From contig NZ_SAIY01000001.1 in the NCBI RefSeq assembly GCF_010560025.1, positions 62,001 through 126,000 of the forward strand: a stretch of 64,000 bases of DNA, written 5' to 3'. Below, one piece after another: positions 19,517 to 27,355 of this stretch (position 1 is its first letter; every line of letters begins with the position of its first letter). This stretch comes from Verrucosispora sioxanthis (lineage in GTDB: Bacteria; Actinomycetota; Actinomycetes; Mycobacteriales; Micromonosporaceae). The notes under the pieces were generated by a model that ran no database searches, was not told the origin of the DNA, and saw only the letters and a list, made by a program, of their open reading frames with translations. The position numbers were made by a program, and so were the translations under genes.

Positions 19517-19995
19517 AGCAGCGTCCCCACGACGGTGGCCTCCGGGTACTGGCGGCGCTGCTCCTCCCACTGCACGAGCATCGCCGACAGGAACGGTCGG
19601 CACAGCCGGGCGGTCAGCGTCGGTGTGTCGATCCGGTCGTAGACCTCGATGTAGACGGTCGGGATGCGGCGCAGCCGGGCCAGCACGACGAACGGCACCG
19701 CCACGCCCGCGCCGGTGGTGACCACCGCGGCGACCCGCCGTCGCCGCAACACCCGGACGGCCAACCACGCGTTGCGCAGCAGGTTGCCCAGGTGACGGGT
19801 GGTGGGATGGTACGCCGGAACGACGTCCTCCCCGGCCAGCAGCGACAGCGCCTCCGGCGTGTCGAAGGTGACCCAGCAGCGCCGCCAGGTCTCGTACCAG
19901 GGCCGCAGCGCCAGCAACTGCGCCAGGTGCCCTCCGCTCGACCCGACCAGCAGCAACACCGGCTGCTGATCGGCTCCCAGTTTGGTGTTGTCCAC
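19513..19995 (-). CDS. Alg14/PssD-type membrane anchor of a split glycosyltransferase
   Basis: 160 residues with the family opening VLLLVGSSGGHLAQLLAL and the hydrophobic AVVTTGAGVAVPFVVLARL, ending PTVYIEVYDRIDTPTLTARL and FLSAMLVQWEEQRRQYPEATVVG. In this family it recruits the catalytic Alg13-like subunit to the membrane and contributes to acceptor binding. The GTG at 19995 follows GGGGAG. A longer reading to 20364 would run into the kinase-like gene and is rejected. Confidence 0.87.
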   Translation of the reverse strand: MDNTKLGADQQPVLLLVGSSGGHLAQLLALRPWYETWRRCWVTFDTPEALSLLAGEDVVPAYHPTTRHLGNLLRNAWLAVRVLRRRRVAAVVTTGAGVAVPFVVLARLRRIPTVYIEVYDRIDTPTLTARLCRPFLSAMLVQWEEQRRQYPEATVVGTLL

Positions 19996-20027
19996 GCGAC
20001 TCCCCACAAGTCCGCTTGACGTGTCGG

Positions 20028-21275
20028 TCAGCTGTGTCGGTTCGAAATGGTGTCCAGCAGGGCGGGATGCAGCGCCGGGTTCCAGCCGGCACCGGCGTCG
20101 GCCAGCCGCCAGGTCCGCAACCACATCTCCAGCAGGTAGGCATCGGCCACCAGCCGCTGCCCGGCCCGGTCCAGCCCCAGCGCGTCGCCGTGCCGGTCCA
20201 GCCAGGTGTCGACCTGCCGGGCCGCCGCAGCGGCCGGTTCGCCGCGCGCCACGAGCGCCCGCTGGAACGCGTCGTGGGTCAGGTCGAACCCGACGGGCAC
20301 CTCCGGCCCGCTGTGCTCCCAGTCCCAGGCGATGAGTTCTCCCTCGTGCCGGCCGAGGTTCCACGGCACCCAGTCGCCGTGCCAGTGGCCGAACTCGACG
20401 GCGACGTCACCGTGCCGGCGGGCCAGGTCGGCGACGGCGGCCGACGCACGCTCGCCGACGGTGTCCGCGGCCCGCCGCGCCTGCTCGGTCAGGCGGGCCA
20501 GGAACGGTGAGCCGGCCAGCGGCCGGGCCGGCGCCGGCGGGCGACCACGCCGGGCCACCGCGAGCAGCGCCGTCAGGTCGGGCGGCGCGTCGATGGACAG
20601 CCCCGGATCCGCGCCGGCAGCGGCTCGACCACCGCCACCGCCTGCCCGGCCCAGGCGAACTCGGTGAGCAGGCGCGTGGTGCCGGGGTGCCCGGCCGTCC
20701 CGGCCAGGCCGGCGACCTCCCGCAGCGCCGCGGCCTCGGCGGTGACCAGCGCCCGCGTGGCGTCGTTCCAGCCGATCTTCGCGTACCCGCGCGGTTCGCC
20801 CCGGTCGTCGAACAGTTGCAGCGTCGGCTTGTGGTTCGATCCGGCGGACGCACCCCGAAGGCCGCGTCACCGGTGTGCCGAGTTCGGCACCGACCCGCGC
20901 GGCGAGCAGCACCTCCGCCGGATCGAGCCCGACCGGCACCGCCACGGTCAGCACCGGAAAGGGCGCCCGGTCCACCGCGCCGGCCCGCGCCGCCACACCG
21001 AGCACCGCCCGCGCCGCGCGCAGCTTCGCCGGGCGCAGAGCGTTGTACGACAGCAGCGCCGCCGCCGCGACCCGGGGGCGACCCAACGGCAGCAGGAAGC
21101 GGGCCCGGGCCACCGACGGCACCACCGCGTACCGGACCACGACGGTGTGCCCGGCCGGTGGCTCGGCGTCCACGGTCACCGCGATCCGGGCGTCGGAGAA
21201 GACCGCCCGGGTGACCCAGCCCAGCCCGTCGTCCCGGCTGCGCGGATCGCCCGTGGTGGTGGCCGAGGCGGTCAC
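20028..21275 (-). CDS. APH-fold phosphotransferase, three one-base frame breaks as read
   Basis: Aminoglycoside-phosphotransferase-fold kinase, likely about 416 residues. The catalytic HGDWVPWNL motif and the metal-binding IAWDWEHSG are intact in the last third. Between about 20863 and 20611 the reading is displaced: the middle (KPTLQLFDDRGEPRGYAKIGWND, AWAGQAVAVVEPLPA) is in another frame, and single-base losses near 20862, 20837 and 20612 repair it and return to the starting frame. GGG to GG fits the first site. It probably phosphorylates a sugar or lipid head group of the polysaccharide; antibiotic resistance is unlikely given the operon. The GTG overlaps the upstream stop by four bases. 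Confidence 0.75.
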   Translation of the reverse strand: MTASATTTGDPRSRDDGLGWVTRAVFSDARIAVTVDAEPPAGHTVVVRYAVVPSVARARFLLPLGRPRVAAAALLSYNALRPAKLRAARAVLGVAARAGAVDRAPFPVLTVAVPVGLDPAEVLLAARVGAELGTPVTRPSGCVRRIEPQADAATVRRPGRTARVREDRLERRHAGAGHRRGRGAAGGRRPGRDGRAPRHHAPAHRVRLGRAGGGGGRAAAGADPGLSIDAPPDLTALLAVARRGRPPAPARPLAGSPFLARLTEQARRAADTVGERASAAVADLARRHGDVAVEFGHWHGDWVPWNLGRHEGELIAWDWEHSGPEVPVGFDLTHDAFQRALVARGEPAAAAARQVDTWLDRHGDALGLDRAGQRLVADAYLLEMWLRTWRLADAGAGWNPALHPALLDTISNRHS

Positions 21276-22174
21276 GCGACCCGGTCCGGCCAGTCGAGCC
21301 GCAACCCCAGCCGCTGCCGCAACGCCTCGTTGTGCGGGCGGTAGTACGCGGTCAGCTCGGCACGCAGCGCCGGCTCCAGGGGCGCGGACCGCCGGTCGTT
21401 GTAGACCTTGAAGTTGGGCAGGTCGAACGGGGGCAGGCCGAGGAAGTCCAGGGTGCGCCGGTAGGTCGCCCGCGCGTCGGCGTACAGCTCCTCGCTGGGC
21501 AGGAAGAGGAGCTGGCCGCGGTCGAAGCGCTCCAGCCACGGTTGCAGATGCTCCAGGTACCGGCCCCGCGCCCGGTAGGTGTACCAGTCGTAGGGCTCGC
21601 TGAAGTGGTTGGGTTCGGCGATCAGCCGTTCCCGCTCCCCCGCCGTGCGCTCCTCCTCGGCGGCCAGCGCGGCAGCGAAGTCCAGCGGCTCCACGCCGTT
21701 GGTCCGCCGTTCCTTCCAGTGCGAGTAGGCCCGTTCCACCGGGTCGCGCAGCAGCACGATCAGTCGCACCGAGGGCATCAGCGCACTGACCCGCTCGGCG
21801 GCCAGCGGATGGAACATGTACAGCGGGGCGGCCTCACCGACGCGGACCGGACCGTCGTGGCGGTTCTCCAGTGCCTCCCGCTGCCGCTGGGTCGGGAAAT
21901 GCGAGCGGTACCACGCCTCCCCGCGACTCCAGTGCTCCTCGAAGTAGTGCGAGGACTTCGTGTTCCAGGCGGGAAAGAGCCGGGGTACCAGCGGATGCTG
22001 GATCAGGTAGTTCCACAGTGAGGTGGTGCCGCCGCGTTTGGTGCCGATGATGAGGAAGTCCGGCAACGGCCGCCGGTCGCTGGTGCGTACCCCGTAGTCG
22101 ACGAGGCTTTCCCGTACCCGGTTCGTCACCTGGGTCGGCACCAACTGCTTCACCCGGTCCCTAATGGACGACAC
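21272..22174 (-). CDS. PAPS-dependent sulfotransferase
   Basis: 300 residues. The 5'-phosphosulfate loop FLIIGTKRGGTTSLWNYL is at 40-57 and the 3'-phosphate site LLRDPVERAYSHW at 141-153, both complete, so the enzyme should use PAPS. Catalytic-type residues (HYFEEHW) follow the first motif. Mid-operon between flippase and kinase genes, it most likely sulfates a sugar of the repeat unit or a lipid carrier. The GTG at 22174 is chosen from the AGGGCAGG upstream and because longer readings overlap the flippase gene. Sulfotransferases are not a standard part of bacterial capsule operons. Confidence 0.88.
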   Translation of the reverse strand: MSSIRDRVKQLVPTQVTNRVRESLVDYGVRTSDRRPLPDFLIIGTKRGGTTSLWNYLIQHPLVPRLFPAWNTKSSHYFEEHWSRGEAWYRSHFPTQRQREALENRHDGPVRVGEAAPLYMFHPLAAERVSALMPSVRLIVLLRDPVERAYSHWKERRTNGVEPLDFAAALAAEEERTAGERERLIAEPNHFSEPYDWYTYRARGRYLEHLQPWLERFDRGQLLFLPSEELYADARATYRRTLDFLGLPPFDLPNFKVYNDRRSAPLEPALRAELTAYYRPHNEALRQRLGLRLDWPDRVA

Positions 22175-22181
22175 GACGAAT

Positions 22182-23780
22182 TCACCTGCCCTTCGATGTC
22201 CGTGGCGGGGCGCCGGCCGGCGCCTGGCCACGGATCTGCACCATGGTCACCCGGATGCCGCGCCGCACCCGGGACAACGTCAACAAGCCGACGCACACGG
22301 TGGCGAGCGTGGCCACCGCGAGCAGCAGTCCGGCGATGTCGCGGCCCGCCACCGCCAGGCCGGCCACCGCCGCCAACCCGACCCCCGCCACGGTGGTCGC
22401 CGCCGCGGCGAGCATCCGGGCGTCGACCAGGGGTTGGCGCACCACCAGCCGGGCGAATGTGGCCGCGCAGAGGTTCTCGGTCACGATGCCGGCGGCCCAC
22501 GCCACCGCCGCCCCGGTCGCCCCGTGGGCGGGGATCAGCGCCATCCCGCCGCCGACGGTGACGAGCAGTCCGGCCAGTGCCGCGGCCAGGTGCAGGCCGC
22601 TGCGCCCGCCCATCAGCAGCAGACTCTGCACGTTGCCGACCCCGGTGTTGACGAGCATCGCCAGGGCCAGCACCGTCATCGCGGCGGCGCCGGCGGTGAA
22701 CTCCGGGCCGAACAGCGCCAGGAAGGCCGGTGCGAAGACGGCGAGCAGCAGGTACACCGGCCAGGAGAGCACCAGGCCCCAGCCGGTCAGCTGCCGGTGC
22801 ACCGCGGCGGCGGCGACCCGCTCGCCCCGACCGAGCAGCCGCGACAGTTGCGGGGCGGTGGCCACCCGCAGCCCCTGCATGGCGAGTTGGCCGGCGAGGA
22901 CGTAGCGGCCGACGGCACCGAAGACACCGGCGTCGGCCGGGCCGGCCAGGGCCGAGGTGAGCAACACACCGATCCACATGCTGCCCGCGTCGATCGCCGC
23001 CGAGGCGGCGCGGGGCAGCGCGAACCGCCAGAACGTGGCCCAGTCGCCGGGCCGCGGACGCAGCCGGGCGCCGGCGCCGATCCCGAGCGGCCCGGCGACC
23101 AGGATCAGGCACACCAGCAGTGCCATGGCGGCGGGCACCAGCCAGCCGGTCATCCCCGCCAGCAGCCCGCCACCGGCGAGCACCGCCGCGCCGACGAGCA
23201 GTGGACGGGCGACCGGCAGCAGCAGGAACTGGACCGCGACGTAGGACCGCATCGGGCGGACGCAGCGCACGACCGCCAGCAGCAGGTTCATCGCGACCAC
23301 CACGGGCACCGCCGCGAAGGTCACCACCAGCAGCGGCCCGCCCGCCGAGCCCAGCAGCCGACCCGCGAGCGGCCCGGCCACCCACGCGCCGCCCACCGCC
23401 ACCAGCACGGCCACCAGCAACGGTGGGATCATGGCGACCGGCAGCGCCCGGGCACCGTCCCCGGCGGCACCGGCCCGTCGGCGCGGCAACGCCCAGATCA
23501 GACCGGTCTCCGCGCCGAGGGTGCAGATCGCGGCGGCGACGGTCACCACGCCGATGGCGGCGAAGAACGCGCCCGCCCCGGTGGTGCCGTAGCCGCGGGT
23601 GATGACCACCGCGAGCACGAAGCCGAACAGACCACTTGTCGCCGCGCCGAGCAGCCCGGCCACCCCGCTGCGGGTGCTGCGCCGGGTCTCGGCCGCCCCG
23701 TCCACCGCCGCCGTGGCGGCGACGGCGCCGGCCGTACGCGCGGGATCCTCGCCCGTCGGTGGGCTGGTGGTCGCCGTCAC
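22182..23780 (-). CDS. Wzx-type polysaccharide flippase (MOP superfamily)
   Basis: 532-residue integral membrane protein with about 12-14 hydrophobic helices, beginning with SGVAGLLGAATSGLFGFVLAVVITRGYG (given here as residues about 34-61) and including the family-like ATFWRFALPRAASAAID and LALAMLVNTGVGNVQSLLLM. It should move lipid-linked repeat units across the membrane. A 30-residue polar N terminus precedes the first helix. The GTG at 23780 overlaps the polymerase stop by four bases. Confidence 0.86.
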   Translation of the reverse strand: MTATTSPPTGEDPARTAGAVAATAAVDGAAETRRSTRSGVAGLLGAATSGLFGFVLAVVITRGYGTTGAGAFFAAIGVVTVAAAICTLGAETGLIWALPRRRAGAAGDGARALPVAMIPPLLVAVLVAVGGAWVAGPLAGRLLGSAGGPLLVVTFAAVPVVVAMNLLLAVVRCVRPMRSYVAVQFLLLPVARPLLVGAAVLAGGGLLAGMTGWLVPAAMALLVCLILVAGPLGIGAGARLRPRPGDWATFWRFALPRAASAAIDAGSMWIGVLLTSALAGPADAGVFGAVGRYVLAGQLAMQGLRVATAPQLSRLLGRGERVAAAAVHRQLTGWGLVLSWPVYLLLAVFAPAFLALFGPEFTAGAAAMTVLALAMLVNTGVGNVQSLLLMGGRSGLHLAAALAGLLVTVGGGMALIPAHGATGAAVAWAAGIVTENLCAATFARLVVRQPLVDARMLAAAATTVAGVGLAAVAGLAVAGRDIAGLLLAVATLATVCVGLLTLSRVRRGIRVTMVQIRGQAPAGAPPRTSKGR

Positions 23781-25123
23781 GCCGGCACCACCGCCGCCCG
23801 CCGCGACGACCCACCCGGTGCGGTACGGCGTTCCCGTTCGCAGAGCGCGAACGCGAAGGCCACCGCGAAGAAGGCCACCGCGAGGTTCTGGTTGGCCATC
23901 CCGTAGAAGGGCACCTGTACCAGACAGATCAGCGGGACGACGGAGAGCCACTGCCCCGCCGCCGAGGTGGCCCGGGCGCAGCTCAGCGCGGCGGCGACGA
24001 ACCAGCCCAGAAAGCAGAGCAGGGCCGGTACGCCGTGGCTGAACAACACCATCCACAACTGACCCTGGGTGCCGATCGGCGCGTCGGCGGTGACGGTGTC
24101 CACCTCCATCGGCGCGCCGTAGCCCAGCCAGGGCGAGTCACCCACCCGGCGCAGCACCTCGGCGTAGAGCGAGAGCCGGTCGGTGTTGGTGTCGCTGGAC
24201 TCGACCCGATTGCCGATCAGCTCGGCGACCGGGATGAACAGGCTGGCGATGCCGCCGAGTACCACCATCCCACCGATGGAGGCGGCCACCCGGATGTTGC
24301 CGCGCAGCGCCGCCCGCACTCCGAGCACGGCGAGCCCGACGCCGAGGCTGAGGAACATCGCCCGGTTGAGCGTGAGGAACGCCGGGACCAGCGACACCGG
24401 CAACGACGCCAGCAGCGCCCAGCGCAGCAGGCCGCGCCGCCGCATCATGGTGTACGCGACCACGCACGGCAACGTCATCGCGTACGCGCTGCCGTAGTTG
24501 TTGGTGTACGCGTACGGAGCCGCCGGGCGGTAGATCGGGTTGAGCGACCGGGTGCTGTACTCCGCGGTGCTCAGGTGGACCATGTCGCTGATGAACGGCA
24601 CCCCGGACACGCCCGGCGGCAGCAGCGCCTCGACCGGGGTGGCCAGTTCCAGGCGCGGCACCAGCACGCCCAGCCAGCCCAGCGCGACAAGCGCGAACCA
24701 GAACGCGCACAGCGGCACCAGCACGGCGGCCTGATCGGGACGCTCCCGGGCGACGGTGTAGACGTAGACCGCGACGACGAGCGCGGTGAGGTAGAACGCC
24801 AGCCGCAGCACGAAGGTGGGCAGCGAGGTCGGCGCCGCCAGTCGGGTCGCGCTGACCACCACGAGGGCCACGAAAAGCAGCCAGATCCCCGTGGCGGGGG
24901 GCAGCGGCACCCGGCCCCGGGTGGCCAGCAAGGTGAACAGCAGGGCACCCAGTAGCGGCCAACCGAGGTAGAAGGCGCCGGCCACCCACCAGAGCGGCAC
25001 CAGCCCGAACATCGCCACCAACGGCCACAGCGGCAGTCGGGGCGGCGCGGCGGACGGGGGGCGGGTAGCGGCGCTGGCCGGTAGGGGCGGCTCGGTGGTC
25101 GCCGGGGCGCGGGTCAGCGGCAC
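23777..25123 (-). CDS. O-antigen-ligase / Wzy-type polymerase
   Basis: 448-residue membrane protein with about 11-12 helices and a large extracytoplasmic loop near residues 160-215 (VPFISDMVHLSTAEYSTRSL, then YRPAAPYAYTNNYGSAYAM). The later SDTNTDRLSLYAEVLRRVGDSPWLGYGAP resembles the conserved (R)xxxW...ENxxLGxG region of the Wzy_C domain. It should polymerise repeat units outside the membrane. The GTG at 25123 is three bases after the true stop of the Wzz-like gene. Confidence 0.85.
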   Translation of the reverse strand: MPLTRAPATTEPPLPASAATRPPSAAPPRLPLWPLVAMFGLVPLWWVAGAFYLGWPLLGALLFTLLATRGRVPLPPATGIWLLFVALVVVSATRLAAPTSLPTFVLRLAFYLTALVVAVYVYTVARERPDQAAVLVPLCAFWFALVALGWLGVLVPRLELATPVEALLPPGVSGVPFISDMVHLSTAEYSTRSLNPIYRPAAPYAYTNNYGSAYAMTLPCVVAYTMMRRRGLLRWALLASLPVSLVPAFLTLNRAMFLSLGVGLAVLGVRAALRGNIRVAASIGGMVVLGGIASLFIPVAELIGNRVESSDTNTDRLSLYAEVLRRVGDSPWLGYGAPMEVDTVTADAPIGTQGQLWMVLFSHGVPALLCFLGWFVAAALSCARATSAAGQWLSVVPLICLVQVPFYGMANQNLAVAFFAVAFAFALCERERRTAPGGSSRRAAVVPA

Positions 25124-25126
25124 GCC

Positions 25127-26727
25127 TCAGCTCCGCCCGCTGCGGCACAGCACGAAGCCCAGCGGGTTGACCCCGGCCGCCCGCAGCCGCTCGGCGAGCC
25201 GGCGCAGGTCGGCCTGACGGGTGCGGTCGCGTTCGACCACGACCACGGCGGTCCCCTGCCGGGCCGCCGCCACACCCCGCTCGTCGGCCCGGCCGGCGGG
25301 GCGTTGTACAGCACCAGACGCTGGTCGGCACCCTGCCGCCAGGTGCCGAACCGCACGCTGCCGGCGCCCACCACCACCTGCTCGTCGCCGGTGGCCCGTC
25401 CGTTCTCGCTACTGCTGACGGTCTTCGCGACGCGGGGCAGGGTGAGCGTGGCTTCCGGGTCGGTCGAGGGTCGGGCGCCGACCGGATGCGGGGAGGGACG
25501 TCGGGTGATCACCTCGGTCGGACCGTCGTCGGTGTCCGTGCCGGCGGTGCGGGGCTTGGGCACGGCGGGTCGGGTCGGGTCGATGGCCGCCGGCAACCGG
25601 CCCCGGTCGGTGAGCACCGTGGCCCGCAGCCGATCGATCCGGCCGCTGTCGTCGGCCACGAACACCTCCCGCCCGGCGACGGCGAGGGCGACCGCGAGCC
25701 CGGCGGTGATCGCGGTGGCGTCCTCCCGGGCGGTCACCACGGCGACCCGGGCGGGTTGGCGTACCCGCTCGGCGACGGCCATCGCCACGTAGCGGATGTC
25801 GGCGTCGACCGCCCGGCCGCGTAGCCGGGCGCGGCGGACGGTGCCCAGCAGCGGCAGGCCGGTGCTGTCCCGCGCATCGGCCACGCTGCGGATGCGCCGG
25901 TCCGCCGACTCCCACAGGAAGGCGAGCACCAGACCGATCACGGTCCCACCGAGCAGCCCACCGGCGAGCAGCAACGACGAACTGCCGGAGGTGGTGGCCA
26001 ACTCCTGCTCGGCGCTACGGGTGACCCAGCCCGGGTTCACGTCGACCGCGGCGATCTCCGTGCGGGCGGAGCTGAGCTGGGTGAGCTGGTTGTTGATGCC
26101 GCCGAGTTCGGCGACCGCCGCCTCCGCGGCGGCGGCGTCCCGGGCGTTGTTGATCCTGCGCTGCACGGTGTTGCGCTGGGCGACGATCTTCTCGATGCTC
26201 TCGTCGTACGAGTTCAGCATCTCCTCGCGCTGCTTCTCGTACATCCCACGCCGGATGTCCAGATAGCTCTGCGCGGCCAGGTTGGCGCCGGCCACCGCCC
26301 GTTCGGCGTCGCCGGCCCGATAGAGGAAACGCAGGATCTGACCGCCGGCGGGCACCTCCACCTCGAGGGCGTCGCGCACCGTGCGCTGGTCCGAGTCGAA
26401 CGTCGCGGCGAGCTTCCCGACGACCTCGGTGCCGGTGGCGATCCCGCTCTCCACGTTCATGTTCACCGCCCGGTCGGCGGCGGCGCCGCTGGGCGTGAAG
26501 GCGTCGGTGACCACCGGCCGGACCGCGACCACCGCGCTCGCCGTCACCGTGGCCGGCGCCACCAGCACGTAGCCGACCGCGGCGAGCAGTCCACCGAGGG
26601 CCACCGCCGCGACCAACCGGATCCGGTGCAGCGGCACCCGCATCACGTCGGTGATGGTGACGCTGCGGGACGTCGGGGCGCTGGCTGGACCGTCGCCGGT
26701 CCAGGCGCTGGGCGCGACATCAGTCAT
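25127..26727 (-). CDS. Wzz/CpsC-like chain-length protein with degenerate tyrosine-kinase-like domain; one frame break
   Basis: 533 residues after repair. Helix 1 at 38-58, an extracytoplasmic part with a coiled coil at about 155-225, helix 2 at 251-272, then a cytoplasmic BY-kinase-like domain. This last lacks the nucleotide motifs: Walker A is replaced by VTAREDATAITAG and Walker A' by VFVADDSG, so it is probably not a kinase. The frame breaks near 25291 (GGCCGGG should be GGCCCGGG), restoring ARADERGVAAARQGTAVVVVE and a normal end NPLGFVLCRSGRS at 25127. It likely sets chain length with the polymerase next to it. Confidence 0.85.
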
Positions 26728-27262
26728 GGAACTTCTTCGCTATCTGTTGTGGATTGCCGATCACCACGACTCCGGGCGGCACGTCGGTGCGGACCACCGT
26801 CGCGGCACCCACGACGCTGTCCCGGCCGATCCGCACCCCCTTCATGACCAAGGCGTGCGCACCGATCCACACGTTGTCCTCGACGGTGATCGGCGCTCGG
26901 CTGGCCGGCGTGGGCGGGTCGTGACGGCGCTGCGGGTCCAGGTTGTGGAAGTCGTTGTCGAGCAGTTCGCAGTCCGACAGCAGGCACCGGTCGCCGATGG
27001 TCACCGAGGTCCAGGTGCCGATCCAGGTCGCGTTGAGCAGGCAGTCGGCGCCCACCCGCACCTCGCCGGGCCCGGCGAAGCGGACCAGTTTGTTCAACCG
27101 GGTGTGCTCGCCGATGCTGACCCGCACGCCGCGGCGCAGCCGGATCCGGCCACGGATCTCCACCCCCGCCCCCAGCCGCAGGCGCGGATAGCGCAGCCGA
27201 TACCAGCCGCGCTTGGCCGCGAAGACGATACGCACGACGAGTCCACGTCGGATGCCGGACAA
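26720..27262 (-). CDS. Left-handed beta-helix (hexapeptide) acyltransferase
   Basis: 180 residues of irregular hexapeptide repeats from about 30 to the end, with the usual VEDNVWIGAHALVMKGVRIGRDSVVGAATVV near 125-155 and the closing GNPQQIAKKF. LSDCELLDNDFHNLD holds the catalytic His. Typical of WbbJ-type O-acetyltransferases that decorate sugars with acetyl-CoA. It overlaps the next gene by 8 bases and opens the coupled operon. Confidence 0.88.
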   Translation of the reverse strand: MSGIRRGLVVRIVFAAKRGWYRLRYPRLRLGAGVEIRGRIRLRRGVRVSIGEHTRLNKLVRFAGPGEVRVGADCLLNATWIGTWTSVTIGDRCLLSDCELLDNDFHNLDPQRRHDPPTPASRAPITVEDNVWIGAHALVMKGVRIGRDSVVGAATVVRTDVPPGVVVIGNPQQIAKKFHD

Positions 27263-27355
27263 CGAGCCTCCCCACCTTCCTCGGGTCGGCGGCGGGAGAC
27301 CCGACGCCGACCCGAGGTGAACAAACTACCGAGGATTCGTTACGAACGGTGAACG

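Noticed and set aside
19513..20364. Single long fused gene of kinase plus Alg14
   Set aside because: The kinase stop at 20028 and a GTG with ribosome site at 19995 separate them; the overlap is a different frame.
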